Source: Stenotrophomonas maltophilia
GTDB lineage: Bacteria; Pseudomonadota; Gammaproteobacteria; Xanthomonadales; Xanthomonadaceae
Length of the DNA: 64,000 nt
Assembly: GCF_002205165.1 (NCBI RefSeq)
Contig: NZ_NIVS01000020.1
Span: 186,001-250,000 of the forward strand
Direction: 5' to 3'
The notes beneath the pieces were generated by a model that saw only the letters and a program-made list of their open reading frames with translations, was not told the origin of the DNA and made no database searches. Position 1 is the stretch's first letter. Every line of letters begins with the position of its first letter. Below are positions 1 to 8,730 of this stretch, one piece after another. The translations under genes and the position numbers were made by a program.

Positions 1-480
1 GTGCATCTGATGGTGGAGCCGGTGGACCGCATCATTCCGGATTTCGCCGAGGCCGGCGCGACCTACATCAGCTTCCATCCGGAGGCGAGCCGCCACGTGC
101 ACCGCACCATCCAGCTGATCCGTTCGCTGGGCTGCAAGCCGGGCGTGGTGCTCAATCCCGCCACGCCGGTGGACATCCTGGACTGGGTGCTTGATGACCT
201 GGACCTGGTGCTGGTGATGTCGGTCAACCCGGGCTTCGGCGGTCAGGCCTTCATTCCCTCGGCGCTGGACAAGGTCCGCGCGATCCGCCAGAAGATCGAT
301 GCCAGCGGCAAGGACATCCGCCTGGAGATCGACGGTGGCGTGAAGGCCGACAACATCGGGGCCATCGCGGCGGCCGGTGCGGATACGTTCGTGGCCGGCT
401 CGGCGATCTTCAATGCGAAGACCAGCTACCAGGACATCATCGCGCAGATGCGCGGCAACGTCGCCGCGGCGCGGGGCTGA
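1..480 (+). CDS. rpe: Ribulose-phosphate 3-epimerase, 5' end outside window
   Basis: Interconverts ribulose-5-phosphate and xylulose-5-phosphate in the cytosolic pentose phosphate pathway. The window opens inside the gene: the first visible residues (HLMVEPVD) correspond to about residue 67 of the roughly 225-residue family, so the apparent GTG at base 1 is an internal valine codon, not a start. Visible TIM-barrel landmarks are HLMVEP, FHPEAS, the [10 protein letters not shown] phosphate-binding segment, and the EIDGG motif with its catalytic aspartate, followed by [12 protein letters not shown]. It ends three bases before the next gene, and in related genomes rpe commonly lies upstream of the trp genes, as here. 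Confidence 0.97.
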   Translation: MHLMVEPVDRIIPDFAEAGATYISFHPEASRHVHRTIQLIRSLGCKPGVVLNPATPVDILDWVLDDLDLVLVMSVNPGFGGQAFIPSALDKVRAIRQKIDASGKDIRLEIDGGVKADNIGAIAAAGADTFVAGSAIFNAKTSYQDIIAQMRGNVAAARG

Positions 481-483
481 GCC

Positions 484-975
484 ATGGGAGCGGTGGCTGC
501 CGTGACCATCCGTGTGGCCACCGCCGAGGATGCGGGGCTGATCCTGCGCTTCATCCGTGAGCTGGCCCTCTACGAAAAGGCCGAGTCGTCGGTGCAGACC
601 GACGAAGCGGGCATCCGCGCGAGCCTGTTCGGGCCGGCGGCGAAGGCGTACGCGCTGATCTGCGAAGCCGACGGCGTCGCGATCGGATATGCGGTGTATT
701 TCTACAATTACTCCACGTGGCTGGGCCGCAACGGGATCTATCTGGAAGATCTGTACGTGAGTCCGGAGCGCCGCGGCAGCGGTGCGGGCAAGGCGCTGCT
801 GCAGCACATCGCACGCATCGCGGTGGCGGAAAACTGCGGGCGGTTCGAGTGGTCGGTGCTGGACTGGAATGCACCGGCGATCCAGTTCTACGAGGCCGCA
901 GGGGCGAAGCCGCAGAGCGAGTGGACGGTTTACCGGATGGAAGGTGAGGTGTTGCGGACCTTCGCCGAAGGCTGA
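484..975 (+). CDS. GNAT-family N-acetyltransferase
   Basis: A 163-residue acetyl-CoA-dependent acetyltransferase of the GNAT fold; the acceptor cannot be named from sequence. The acetyl-CoA loop is visible as LEDLYVSPERRGSGAGKAL (about residues 84-102), followed by the late-fold pattern WNAPAIQFYEAAGA (about 129-142). This arrangement, including the FIRELALYEKAE front, resembles the spermidine/diamine acetyltransferase-like branch. It begins three bases after rpe ends, so they are probably cotranscribed. The start could instead be the GTG at 502 (VTIRVA), which lines up better with the usual beginning of the fold. Confidence 0.85.
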   Translation: MGAVAAVTIRVATAEDAGLILRFIRELALYEKAESSVQTDEAGIRASLFGPAAKAYALICEADGVAIGYAVYFYNYSTWLGRNGIYLEDLYVSPERRGSGAGKALLQHIARIAVAENCGRFEWSVLDWNAPAIQFYEAAGAKPQSEWTVYRMEGEVLRTFAEG

Positions 976-981
976 GCACCC

Positions 982-1047
982 GTAGAGCCGACCGTTGGTC
1001 GGCTGCCGCAGCCAACCCAACACGGTAGCGCCGACCGTTGGTCGGCT
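982..1047 (+). repeat. Tandem pair of GTAG-headed REP-like palindromes
   Basis: Two near-identical units (982-1004 and 1025-1047) start with GTAG and contain the inverted repeat AGCCGACC-gttg-GGTCGGCT (second copy with gcgccgacc). GTAG plus an imperfect palindrome is the hallmark of the Stenotrophomonas REP-like family. Related copies lie at 7958-7978 and 31155-31179. The rest of the 270-base gap up to the lipid kinase shows no gene. Confidence 0.75.
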
Positions 1048-1245
1048 GCGCTGCTGGCGGGTCAAAAAAAGACCGCACCATTGCTGGTACGGCCCTGGGA
1101 ATAGCGGGAGGCTGATCCTGCCTCCATCCATCTTCCTTGCTATGGCCTTTCATTCTCCGGACCGTCGGTGACGCTTTGATGACGTTCACCGGCGGCCATG
1201 CCACGCGCTGCTAGCCTTCGCTTCCCCACTCCCAGGAAGTACCGC

Positions 1246-2178
1246 ATGAGCCGTCCCCATTGGCGTTTGATCCTCAACGGCAAGGCCACCGGCAATGAGG
1301 ATGTGCGCGAGGCGGTGGCGACGCTGCGTGAGCGCGGGGTGCAGCTGGAGGTGCGGGTGACCTGGGAATCGGGCGATGCCGAGCGCTATGTGGCCGAGGC
1401 GATCGCGCATGGGGTCGATACGATCATCGCGGCCGGCGGCGATGGCACCCTCAGTGAGGTGGCCGAAACCCTGGCCCACCGCGAGGAGCCGGCCGACGCG
1501 CTGCCGTCGCTGGGGCTGCTGCCGCTGGGCACGGCTAACGACTTCGCCACGGCGGCGGAGATTCCCGATGAACCGCTGGCGGCGCTGGAGCTGATCAGGC
1601 ACGCGCCGGCGCGCCCGGTCGACCTGCTGCGCATCGATGCCGACGGCAAGGTGTGGTGGTGCGCGAACGTGGCCAGTGGCGGCTTCGGCACCGAGGTCAC
1701 GGTGGAGACCGATGAAGGGCTGAAAAAAGTGCTCGGTGGGCTGGCCTACCTGGTCACCGGGGTGTCGCGGCTGGGGCGGATCGATCCGATCCAGGCGCGA
1801 GTGCGGGCGCCGGGGTTCGAGTGGGCCGGTGGTTTCATCGCGCTGGGTGTGGGCAACGGCCGCCAGGCCGGTGGCGGGCAGGTGCTGTGCCCGGAGGCCC
1901 TGATCGACGATGGCCTGCTGGATGTCACGGTGATTCCCGAACTGAGCGGGGAGGTCGCCTCCACCTTTGCCGCGCTGGTCAAGGGCGGCAAGCGCGGCGC
2001 GCTGGAGCAGGTGGCCGAACGTGTGCAGGCGCCGTGGGTGGAGATCGAGGCCGAGCTGCCGCTGACGCTCAACCTGGATGGCGAACCGGTCCAGGCCCGG
2101 CACTTCCGCATCGACTGCGTGCCGGGGCGGGTCAACCTGCATGTGGCGCTGGACAGCCCGCTGCTGTCGCGTGGCTGA
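1246..2178 (+). CDS. yegS: YegS-type lipid kinase
   Basis: A 310-residue member of the diacylglycerol kinase catalytic family, expected to phosphorylate a membrane lipid such as phosphatidylglycerol or diacylglycerol from the cytosolic face. The nucleotide-binding GGDGT motif is at about residues 64-68 ([15 protein letters not shown]), with [10 protein letters not shown] downstream and the NLDGEPVQA segment near the end, all typical of YegS. I chose the ATG at 1246 ([13 protein letters not shown]) over the ATG at 1198 because it matches the family start and has AGGAAG just upstream. It stands alone between the acetyltransferase and the trp leader region. Confidence 0.92.
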   Translation: MSRPHWRLILNGKATGNEDVREAVATLRERGVQLEVRVTWESGDAERYVAEAIAHGVDTIIAAGGDGTLSEVAETLAHREEPADALPSLGLLPLGTANDFATAAEIPDEPLAALELIRHAPARPVDLLRIDADGKVWWCANVASGGFGTEVTVETDEGLKKVLGGLAYLVTGVSRLGRIDPIQARVRAPGFEWAGGFIALGVGNGRQAGGGQVLCPEALIDDGLLDVTVIPELSGEVASTFAALVKGGKRGALEQVAERVQAPWVEIEAELPLTLNLDGEPVQARHFRIDCVPGRVNLHVALDSPLLSRG

Positions 2179-2197
2179 TGCGCGGGGCGGCGCCGGG

Positions 2198-2227
2198 TTC
2201 CATCCGGTGCCGTCAATGCGGTACAGT
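2198..2227 (+). promoter_or_regulatory. Candidate promoter of the trp operon
   Basis: TTCCAT (2198-2203) and TACAGT (2222-2227) are separated by 18 bases. The -10 is good, the -35 is poor. If correct, transcription would start near 2234, at the GTG that could open the Trp-rich leader frame, which would make that leader leaderless. Confidence 0.35.
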
Positions 2228-2233
2228 CGCCGG

Positions 2234-2383
2234 GTGTCCATTCTGACGACCCCGCATACCCTTTCTTCCGCTCGCCGTTGGTGGCGATGGTGGCCTGTTG
2301 CCGTCGTCCGTCCCGCCACCGCCGTTTCCCGGAAGGAAAGTCGTCTTGATCACGCTCGAGCAGTTCCAGCAGCAGGCCGCTGA
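2234..2383 (+). CDS. Candidate trp leader peptide (contains WWRWW)
   Basis: Between yegS and trpE an open frame of about 49 codons contains four TGG codons in five (2279-2293, WWRWW), followed by many Val, Ala, Pro and Arg codons. It runs through the trpE ribosome-binding site and stops at 2383, overlapping the first 38 bases of trpE in another frame. The start is uncertain: GTG at 2234 or ATG at 2216. A run of Trp codons immediately before trpE is the signature of amino-acid-sensing leaders. No classical U-tract terminator follows, so control by occupancy of an anti-ribosome-binding-site segment is more likely than transcription attenuation. Confidence 0.5.
   Translation: MSILTTPHTLSSARRWWRWWPVAVVRPATAVSRKESRLDHARAVPAAGR
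2261..2340 (+). promoter_or_regulatory. Possible anti-SD/SD pairing controlling trpE
   Basis: CTTTCTTCC (2261-2269), just before the Trp codons, is complementary to the trpE ribosome-binding site GGAAGGAAAG (2331-2340): nine pairs with a single bulged G at 2336. A ribosome stalled on the Trp codons at 2279-2293 would cover the anti-SD and leave the trpE site free; free passage would let it re-form. A second pairing, GGTGGC (2280-2285) with GCCACC (about 2314-2319), is also possible. This is inferred from base pairing only. Confidence 0.45.
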
Positions 2384-3821
2384 AGGCCACACCCGCATCC
2401 CCGTCGTCCGTGAAGTGCTGTCCGACCTGGACACGCCGCTTTCGGTGTATCTGAAGCTCGCCGACGGCCCGCATACCTATCTCTTTGAATCGGTCGAGGG
2501 CGGCGAACGCTTCGGGCGCTATTCCATCATCGGCCTGCCGGCCCGCCGGGTGTATGCCTTCCACGGCCATACGCTGACCATCAGCGAGTCCGGCACCGTG
2601 GTGGAAACCCGCGAGGTCGCCGACCCGTTCACCGAGGTCGAGGCGCTGCGCAGCGCCCACTCCGTGCCCAAACTGGCCGGTCTGCCCGGCTTCACCGGGG
2701 GCCTGGTCGGCTGGTTCGGCTTCGAGTGCATCGGCTACATCGAACCGCGCCTGGCACCGCCGCGTGGCCGCGACGAGTTGGGCACCCCGGACATCCTGCT
2801 GCTGCACTCCGAAGAGCTGGCGGTGTTCGACAACCTCAAGGGCCGCCTGTACCTGATCGTGCATGCCGATCCGGGTCAGCCCGGTGCATGGGAGGACGCC
2901 CAGGCGCGGCTGGATGCGCTGGTCGCCAAGCTGCGTGCGCCCGGTGCCGGCTACCCCGCGCCGATCACGCGCGATGTGCTGGACGAGAACGATTTCGTCT
3001 CCGGCTTCACCCGCGAGGGCTTCATCGCGGCGGTCGACAAATCCAAGGAGTACATCCGCGCCGGTGACATCTTCCAGGTGGTGCTGAGCCAGCGCCTGAG
3101 CGTGCCGTTCAAGGCGCGCCCGGTGGATGTGTACCGCGCACTGCGTGCGCTCAATCCCTCGCCGTACATGTATTTCCTCGACACGGGCGACGTGCAGGTG
3201 GTCGGCTCCTCGCCGGAAATCCTGGTGCGGCTGCAGGATGGGGAAGTGACCGTGCGCCCGATCGCCGGCACCCGCCCGCGTGGCGCGACGGTCGAAGAAG
3301 ACAACGCGCTGGAAATCGAACTGCTGGCCGATCCCAAAGAGCGCGCCGAGCACCTGATGCTGATCGATCTCGGCCGCAACGATGCGGGCCGCGTGTCCAA
3401 GGCCGGTACGGTGGAAGTGGGCGAGCAGTTCGTGATCGAACGCTACAGCCACGTCATGCACATCGTCAGCGAAGTGACCGGGCAACTGCAGCCGGGCCTG
3501 AGTTATGCCGACGTGCTGCGCGCGACGTTCCCGGCCGGCACCGTCAGCGGGGCGCCGAAGATCCGCGCGCTGGAAGTGATCCGCGAGCTGGAACCGATCA
3601 AGCGCAACGTCTACGCCGGCAGCATCGGCTACATCGGCTGGCATGGTGATGCTGATACCGCGATCGCGATCCGCACCGCGGTGATCAAGGACGGCCGCCT
3701 GCACGTGCAGGCCGGTGCCGGCATCGTCTACGACTCGGACCCGGGCAAGGAATGGGACGAGACGATGAACAAGGGCCGCGCGCTGTTCCGTGCCGTTGCG
3801 CAGGCGGCCAAGGGCCTGTAA
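2346..3821 (+). CDS. trpE: Anthranilate synthase component I
   Basis: Converts chorismate and ammonia (delivered by TrpG) to anthranilate, the first committed step of tryptophan synthesis. With TTG at 2346 as the start the product is 491 residues (MITLEQFQQQAAEGHTR), which matches the beginning of Xanthomonas TrpE and is preceded by GGAAGGAAAG at the right spacing; the in-frame upstream extension to 2298 is not credible. The YLFESVEGGERFGRYS segment carries the region used for tryptophan feedback binding, and the C-terminal chorismate-binding domain shows IAGTRPRG, DLGRNDAGR and FPAGTVSGAPK. Expression is probably set by the Trp-codon leader just upstream. The 75-base gap to trpG holds an inverted repeat (CGTGCAC/GTGCACG, 3847-3866). 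Confidence 0.97.
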   Translation: MITLEQFQQQAAEGHTRIPVVREVLSDLDTPLSVYLKLADGPHTYLFESVEGGERFGRYSIIGLPARRVYAFHGHTLTISESGTVVETREVADPFTEVEALRSAHSVPKLAGLPGFTGGLVGWFGFECIGYIEPRLAPPRGRDELGTPDILLLHSEELAVFDNLKGRLYLIVHADPGQPGAWEDAQARLDALVAKLRAPGAGYPAPITRDVLDENDFVSGFTREGFIAAVDKSKEYIRAGDIFQVVLSQRLSVPFKARPVDVYRALRALNPSPYMYFLDTGDVQVVGSSPEILVRLQDGEVTVRPIAGTRPRGATVEEDNALEIELLADPKERAEHLMLIDLGRNDAGRVSKAGTVEVGEQFVIERYSHVMHIVSEVTGQLQPGLSYADVLRATFPAGTVSGAPKIRALEVIRELEPIKRNVYAGSIGYIGWHGDADTAIAIRTAVIKDGRLHVQAGAGIVYDSDPGKEWDETMNKGRALFRAVAQAAKGL

Positions 3822-3896
3822 CGGCGCGCGGCCGAACTGCCTGACCCGTGCACGGTTGCGTGCACGCCACTTCCCCATTCAAGACGGACCCTGACC

Positions 3897-4475
3897 ATGT
3901 TGTTGATGCTCGACAACTACGACAGCTTCACCTACAACCTCGTGCAGTACCTGCAGACGCTGGGCGCCGAGGTGAAGGTGGTGCGCAACGACGCGTTGAG
4001 CGTCGATGAGATCGCCGCGCTCGCCCCTGAGCGCATCGTGATCTCACCCGGCCCGTGCACGCCCAACGAGGCGGGCGTGTCGCTGGAGCTGATCCGCCGG
4101 CTCGGCCCGACCACGCCGATCCTGGGCGTGTGCCTGGGCCACCAGAGCATCGGCCAGGTGTACGGTGGTGATGTCATCCGCGCCACCAACATCATGCACG
4201 GCAAGACCTCGCCGATCCGCCATGAAGGCAAGGGCGTGTTCGCCGGCCTGCCGGACCGCTACCAGGCCACGCGCTACCACTCGCTGGTGGTCGACAAGAC
4301 CACGGTGCCCGCGTGTCTGGAGATGACCGCCTGGACCGAGAACGAAGACGGCTCGATCGAAGAGATCATGGGCCTGCGCCATCGTGAGTACCCGGTCGAG
4401 GGGGTGCAGTTCCACCCCGAGTCGATCCTCACCGAGCATGGCCACGCCCTGCTGAAGAATTTCCTGCAGCGCTGA
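3897..4475 (+). CDS. trpG: Anthranilate synthase component II (glutamine amidotransferase)
   Basis: A 192-residue class I glutamine amidotransferase that supplies ammonia to TrpE. The catalytic triad is visible: the nucleophile Cys in [10 protein letters not shown] (about residue 80) and His-Glu in [13 protein letters not shown] near the C-terminus, with the oxyanion segment [11 protein letters not shown]. The opening [19 protein letters not shown] is the canonical start. In many bacteria this subunit also serves 4-amino-4-deoxychorismate synthase (PabA role); that cannot be excluded. It is not fused to trpD, unlike the enteric arrangement, and ends 32 bases before trpD. Confidence 0.97.
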   Translation: MLLMLDNYDSFTYNLVQYLQTLGAEVKVVRNDALSVDEIAALAPERIVISPGPCTPNEAGVSLELIRRLGPTTPILGVCLGHQSIGQVYGGDVIRATNIMHGKTSPIRHEGKGVFAGLPDRYQATRYHSLVVDKTTVPACLEMTAWTENEDGSIEEIMGLRHREYPVEGVQFHPESILTEHGHALLKNFLQR

Positions 4476-4507
4476 GCGCGCCGCATCTGCATCACAAAGG
4501 ACCCCGC

Positions 4508-5545
4508 ATGACCTTCTCCCCCCAGGAAGCCCTGCAGCGCACCATCGAGCACCGCGAAATCTTCTTCGACGAAATGGTCGACCTGATGCGGCAGATCATG
4601 CGCGGTGACGTCTCGCCGGTGATGACCGCCGCGATCCTGACCGGCCTGCGGGTCAAGAAGGAAACCATCGGCGAGATCGCCGGCGCGGCCACCGTGATGC
4701 GCGAGCTCGCGCTCGCCGTGCCGGTGGAGGACAAGACGCAACTGGTGGATATCGTCGGTACCGGTGGCGACGGCTCGCACACCTTCAACATCTCCACGTG
4801 CGCGATGTTCGTGGTATCGGCGGCCGGGGCCAAGGTGGCCAAGCACGGCAACCGCAGTGTTTCCTCCAAGTCCGGCAGTGCCGATGCGGTCGAAGCGCTG
4901 GGCGCGATCATCGACCTGCGTCCGGAGGAGGTCGCGCGTGCGATCACCGAAACCGGTATCGGCTTCATGTTCGCGCCGATGCACCACCCGGCGATGAAGG
5001 TCGTCGCGCCGGTGCGCCGCGAAATGGGCGTGCGCACGATCTTCAACATCCTCGGCCCGCTGACCAATCCGGTGGGTGCGACCAACGTGCTGATGGGCGT
5101 GTTCCACTCGGATCTGGTCGGCATCCAGGCACGCGTGCTGCGCGAACTCGGTGCCGAGCGCGCGCTGGTGGTGTGGGGCCGCGACAACATGGATGAGATC
5201 TCGCTCGGCGCCGGCACGCTGGTCGGCGAGCTGCGCGACGGCAAGGTGCGCGAGTACGAAATCCATCCCGAAGATTTCGGCATCGCGATGTCGGCCAGCC
5301 GCAACCTCAAGGTCGAGAGCCCGGAGGAATCCATCGCGATGCTGCGTGGCGTGCTCGACAACCAACCCGGCCCGGCGCTGGACATCGTCGCACTCAATGC
5401 CGGCGCGGCGCTGTACGTGGCCGGTGTCGCCGACAGCATCGCCGATGGCCTGGCCCGTGCCCGTGCGGTGCTGGCCGATGGCAGTGCGCGTTCGCGGATG
5501 GAGCAGTACGTGGCAGCCACCCGCCGCATCCGCGGGGCTGCCTGA
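4508..5545 (+). CDS. trpD: Anthranilate phosphoribosyltransferase
   Basis: Transfers the phosphoribosyl group of PRPP to anthranilate, the second step of tryptophan synthesis. The 345-residue length is normal for the stand-alone enzyme. The PRPP/Mg-binding signature [17 protein letters not shown] (about residues 81-97) and the [21 protein letters not shown] segment (about 115-135) are intact, as are the metal-binding residues in GRDNMDEIS. The ATG at 4508 follows AAAGGACC. It lies in the middle of the trpE-G-D-C unit, followed by a 63-base gap before trpC. Confidence 0.97.
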   Translation: MTFSPQEALQRTIEHREIFFDEMVDLMRQIMRGDVSPVMTAAILTGLRVKKETIGEIAGAATVMRELALAVPVEDKTQLVDIVGTGGDGSHTFNISTCAMFVVSAAGAKVAKHGNRSVSSKSGSADAVEALGAIIDLRPEEVARAITETGIGFMFAPMHHPAMKVVAPVRREMGVRTIFNILGPLTNPVGATNVLMGVFHSDLVGIQARVLRELGAERALVVWGRDNMDEISLGAGTLVGELRDGKVREYEIHPEDFGIAMSASRNLKVESPEESIAMLRGVLDNQPGPALDIVALNAGAALYVAGVADSIADGLARARAVLADGSARSRMEQYVAATRRIRGAA

Positions 5546-5608
5546 GCCCACGTTTTCCGAATTCAGCGGGGCTGGCCGATAATGGCCGGCCTCCAGGACC
5601 CCAATGAC

Positions 5609-6403
5609 ATGAGCGACATCCTCGATACCATCCTGGCCCGCAAGGCCGAAGAAGTCGCCGCACGCCGTGCCCAGGTACCGCTGGAGACGCTGATCGCGCG
5701 CGTGGAACAGGCCCCGCCGGTGCGGGGGTTCGCCGATGCGCTGCGCGCCTCGATCACCGCCGGCAACCCGGCCGTGATCGCCGAGATCAAGAAGGCCAGC
5801 CCGTCCAAGGGCGTGATCCGCCCGGATTTCCATCCGGCCGACATCGCGGTGAGCTACGAATTCGGCGGCGCCAGCTGCCTGTCGGTGCTGACCGACGTGG
5901 ATTTCTTCCAGGGCAGCGACGCCTACCTGCAGCAGGCCCGTGATGCCTGCACGCTGCCGGTGCTGCGCAAGGACTTCGTGATCGATGCCTACCAGGTGTA
6001 TGAAGCGCGCGTGCTCGGCGCGGACTGCATCCTGTTGATCGTGGCAGCCCTCGACGACCGTCAGCTGGCCGAGCTGTCCGACCTGGCCATGCAGCTGGGC
6101 ATGGACGTGCTGGTGGAAGTGCACGACATCGACGAGCTCGAGCGCGCCATCCAGGTGCCGGTGCCGCTGATCGGCATCAACAACCGCAACCTGCGCACCT
6201 TCGAGGTCTCGCTGCAGACCACGCTGGACATGCGCCAGGCCGTGCCACGCGACCGCCTGCTGGTCACCGAAAGCGGCATCCTCGGCCCGGCCGATGTCAC
6301 CGTGATGCGTCAGGCCGGGGTCAACGCGTTCCTGGTCGGCGAGGCCTTCATGCGCGTGGAAGAGCCCGGTGAGGGCCTGCGTCAGCTATTCTTCAGCGCA
6401 TGA
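5609..6403 (+). CDS. trpC: Indole-3-glycerol phosphate synthase
   Basis: Closes the indole ring by converting carboxyphenylamino-deoxyribulose phosphate to indole-3-glycerol phosphate. It is a 264-residue monofunctional TIM barrel (no TrpF domain). Key motifs are [15 protein letters not shown] with the catalytic lysine, the LRKDFV segment, [13 protein letters not shown] and TESGI. I start it at ATG 5609 ([16 protein letters not shown]), the family start, preceded by AGGA; the in-frame codon at 5582 adds nine unlikely residues. Its stop overlaps the next gene's start (ATGA), so translation is coupled to the HAD protein. trpF, trpB and trpA are not in this window. Confidence 0.97.
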   Translation: MSDILDTILARKAEEVAARRAQVPLETLIARVEQAPPVRGFADALRASITAGNPAVIAEIKKASPSKGVIRPDFHPADIAVSYEFGGASCLSVLTDVDFFQGSDAYLQQARDACTLPVLRKDFVIDAYQVYEARVLGADCILLIVAALDDRQLAELSDLAMQLGMDVLVEVHDIDELERAIQVPVPLIGINNRNLRTFEVSLQTTLDMRQAVPRDRLLVTESGILGPADVTVMRQAGVNAFLVGEAFMRVEEPGEGLRQLFFSA

Positions 6404-7116
6404 CACCGATCTACCCAACGCCGCGCGACGACGCCCCGCTGGTGGTCTTCGATTTCGATCACACCCTGTATGACGGCGATTCCGGCAGCCATCTGTTCGC
6501 CTGGCTGATCAAGCGCAACCCGCTGCGGCTGCTGGCCGCCCTGATTGCCACGCCGCTGCTCGGCCCGCTGGTGGCGTTCCTGCCGACCCGCCGCCGTGGC
6601 ATTTCCGGCTATGTCTGGATCGCCACGTTCGGTCTGCACCGAGCGCGCGAGTTCAACAAGGTGATCGACCGTTACGTGCTCAAGCACGAGGCCGACATCC
6701 GCCGCCGCCTGCTGCCGGTCGCGCTGGAGGTGTTCGCCCGCCACCGCGCCGCCGGTGATCGCGTGGTGGTCGCCACCGGCGCGCCGCCGGAGCTGGCCCG
6801 CGCGATCCTGGCCTTCGTCGCCCACCAGGGCGTGCCGGTGATCGGCAGTGAGGTCGGGCCGTTCCTCGGCGCGGTCATCGCGACCCGTCATTGCCACAAC
6901 GAGGAAAAGATGCGGATGCTGCGCGAGCGCGGCTATGGCGAGATCGACGTCGCCTACTCCGACAGCAGCGCCGACCTGCCGCTGCTGCTGGCCGCGACGG
7001 CGCCGGTGGTCGTGAACCCCAAGGCGTCGCGGGTGGCGTACTTCCGCCAGGTGCTGCCGCCGGGCACCCCCGTGCTCAACTGGGGATGCGTGGATCGCGC
7101 CGGCGATCCGGTCTGA
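6400..7116 (+). CDS. HAD-superfamily (subfamily IB) phosphatase
   Basis: A 238-residue HAD hydrolase resembling SerB-type small-molecule or lipid phosphatases. Motif I is [13 protein letters not shown] (nucleophile and acid Asp in DFDHT), motif II is in [13 protein letters not shown], and the C-terminal acidic motif is in [16 protein letters not shown] hydrophobic stretch, [19 protein letters not shown], suggests contact with the membrane in the cap region. It overlaps trpC by four bases, so it is translated with the trp genes, but its substrate is not apparent and no tryptophan-pathway step needs such a phosphatase. A housekeeping hitchhiker is the simplest reading. Confidence 0.85.
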   Translation: MTPIYPTPRDDAPLVVFDFDHTLYDGDSGSHLFAWLIKRNPLRLLAALIATPLLGPLVAFLPTRRRGISGYVWIATFGLHRAREFNKVIDRYVLKHEADIRRRLLPVALEVFARHRAAGDRVVVATGAPPELARAILAFVAHQGVPVIGSEVGPFLGAVIATRHCHNEEKMRMLRERGYGEIDVAYSDSSADLPLLLAATAPVVVNPKASRVAYFRQVLPPGTPVLNWGCVDRAGDPV

Positions 7117-7165
7117 TATTTCGCTCGACGGGCCCGAACGGGGCTGAAACGGTGTCGCGTCCGGC

Positions 7166-7927
7166 TTAGCCTGCGCGCCACTGCACGATGGCGTGGCTGA
7201 TCTGGAAGAGGCTGATGCCCAGCACCAGGACGCCGACGGCGATCAGTACCCAGCGTTCCTTGACGTTCTTGACCAGAATCGCGGCGATCGGCGCGGCCAT
7301 CATTCCGCCGATCAGCAGGCCGGCCACGATGTTCAGGTACTGCACGCCCATGGTCAGCAGGAACGTGATCGAGACGGCGAGGGTCACCACGAACTCGGCC
7401 GCGTTGACCGTGCCGATGGTGGTGCGGGCCTTGCCGCCGCGTGCCAGCAGGGTGGAGGTGGCCACCGGGCCCCAGCCGCCACCGCCGCTGGCATCCAGCA
7501 GGCCGGCCACGAAGCCCAGCAACGGCACCCGCTTCACTTCCTGCGCCGGCAGCATCCGGCCGGCCGCGCGCAGCAGGATGAAGATCGCCAGCACCAGCAG
7601 ATACATATAGATGAAGGGGCGGATCACGTCGCCGGGCAGCTGGGTCAGCACGTAGGCCCCCACCACGCCGCCCACCGCACCGGGCAGGGCCAGGCGCAGG
7701 AACAGCCGGCGATCCACGTTGCCGGCGGCCAGGTGCGACACCCCGGAGGCGCCGGTGGTGAAGACTTCGGCGGTGTGCACGCTGGCGCTGACCGCCGCCG
7801 GCGGCAGGCCCATGCTCAGCATCACCGAGGAGGACACCAGCCCGAAGGCCATGCCCAGCGCGCCATCAACCAGCTGCGCGCCCAGGCCGATCAGGATGAA
7901 CCAATAGAATTCGCTGCCAAGCTCCAT
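7166..7927 (-). CDS. TSUP/TauE-SafE family membrane exporter
   Basis: A 253-residue integral membrane protein of the sulfite exporter TauE/SafE (TSUP) family. The paired family repeats are recognisable (GLGAQLVDGALGMAFGLVSS near the start and LLDASGGGGWGPVATSTLL in the second half), and about eight hydrophobic segments can be counted. TSUP proteins move small organosulfur or sulfur oxyanions, or other small acids, across the inner membrane; no neighbour here identifies the substrate. It is transcribed toward the HAD gene and is separated from clp by a REP-like palindrome. Confidence 0.88.
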   Translation of the reverse strand: MELGSEFYWFILIGLGAQLVDGALGMAFGLVSSSVMLSMGLPPAAVSASVHTAEVFTTGASGVSHLAAGNVDRRLFLRLALPGAVGGVVGAYVLTQLPGDVIRPFIYMYLLVLAIFILLRAAGRMLPAQEVKRVPLLGFVAGLLDASGGGGWGPVATSTLLARGGKARTTIGTVNAAEFVVTLAVSITFLLTMGVQYLNIVAGLLIGGMMAAPIAAILVKNVKERWVLIAVGVLVLGISLFQISHAIVQWRAG

Positions 7928-7957
7928 GGCGACAGCCTAGCGGTAAAACGGCAGGCA

Positions 7958-7978
7958 GTGCCGACCGCTGGCCGGCAC
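7958..7978. repeat. REP-like palindrome
   Basis: A 21-base imperfect inverted repeat (GTGCCGACC-gct-GGCCGGCAC) in the gap between the TSUP gene and clp. It shares its core with the palindromes at 982-1047 and 31155-31179. Confidence 0.6.
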
Positions 7979-7992
7979 CACGCAGGCCAGGC

Positions 7993-8658
7993 TCAACGGG
8001 TGCCGTACAGAACGACGGTCTTGCCGCGGGCATGCAGTTGCCCATCGGTCTGCAGCTTCTTCAACACCCGGCCAGCCATTTCACGCGAGCAGCCGACCAG
8101 GCGGGCAAGTTCCTGGCGCGAGACGCGCAGCTGGGTGCCCTGCGGGTGGCTCATGGCCTCCGGCTCGCGGGACAGGTCATGCAGGGTCCGCACGATACGG
8201 TCGGTCACATCCAGGAAGGCCAGGCGGCTGGCTTTCCTGCTGGTGTCCAGCAGGCGCTTGGAGAGCTGCTGGCCGATCGAGTAGAGCAGGCGCGGCGCAT
8301 CGGCCGAGAGCGGGCCCAGGAACAGCTGATGCAGGCGCTCGTAGCTGATCTCGGCCAGTTCGCACGGGGTACGGGTGCGCAGGATCACCTCGCGCCGGTC
8401 CGATTCGACGAACAGCCCCATCTCGCCGACGAACTCGCCCGAGCCGAAGTAGCCCAGCACCAGCTCACGATCGTCATCTTCCTCAGCCATTATTGAGACT
8501 GAGCCACTGATCACGTAGTAGAGCGTGCCGGCCGGATCTCCCGGACGGAACACATCGGTCCGGGCGGGATAACGGCGGCGGTGGCTGTGGGCCAGGAAGC
8601 GATCGATTGTTGCGATATCCAGGGCCAATGGACTTGTGGCAAGGCGCACAGTTGACAC
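7993..8658 (-). CDS. clp: CRP-like global regulator Clp
   Basis: A 221-residue cNMP-binding-domain transcription factor with a C-terminal winged helix. RYPARTDVFRPGDPAGTLYYVISGSVSI is the start of the beta-roll, and VSRQELARLVGCSREMAGRVLKKL is the recognition helix region. It is nearly identical in pattern to Xanthomonas Clp, which controls virulence, exoenzyme and biofilm genes and whose DNA binding is inhibited by cyclic di-GMP. The GTG at 8658 is the only sensible start: an in-frame stop lies about 30 bases upstream, and the ATG 23 bases upstream (GAAGAATTCTTC context) is out of frame. It is divergent from speD with about 170 bases between them. Confidence 0.95.
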   Translation of the reverse strand: MSTVRLATSPLALDIATIDRFLAHSHRRRYPARTDVFRPGDPAGTLYYVISGSVSIMAEEDDDRELVLGYFGSGEFVGEMGLFVESDRREVILRTRTPCELAEISYERLHQLFLGPLSADAPRLLYSIGQQLSKRLLDTSRKASRLAFLDVTDRIVRTLHDLSREPEAMSHPQGTQLRVSRQELARLVGCSREMAGRVLKKLQTDGQLHARGKTVVLYGTR

Positions 8659-8708
8659 GTTGAGGCGCTCCGATTGCTCATGAAGAATTCACGGCTATGT
8701 GCCGGGAG

Positions 8709-8730
8709 CTTAACGATCCGAATTGTTAAG
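8709..8730. promoter_or_regulatory. Inverted repeat in the clp-speD intergenic region
   Basis: CTTAAC (8709-8714) and GTTAAG (8725-8730) form a 22-base AT-rich dyad with a 10-base centre in the divergent promoter region. It could be an operator for clp or speD. It does not match the CRP/Clp consensus TGTGA-N6-TCACA. Confidence 0.35.

Noticed and set aside
1..480. Start codon of rpe at base 1
   Set aside because: The GTG encodes an internal valine; the family has about 66 residues before this point.
2294..2340. Classical trp attenuator terminator
   Set aside because: There is no stable hairpin followed by a U tract between the Trp codons and trpE; the sequence after the possible stem is GTTTCCCGG.
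3847..3866. Terminator between trpE and trpG
   Set aside because: CGTGCAC/GTGCACG is a short palindrome without a T tract; the genes are most likely cotranscribed.
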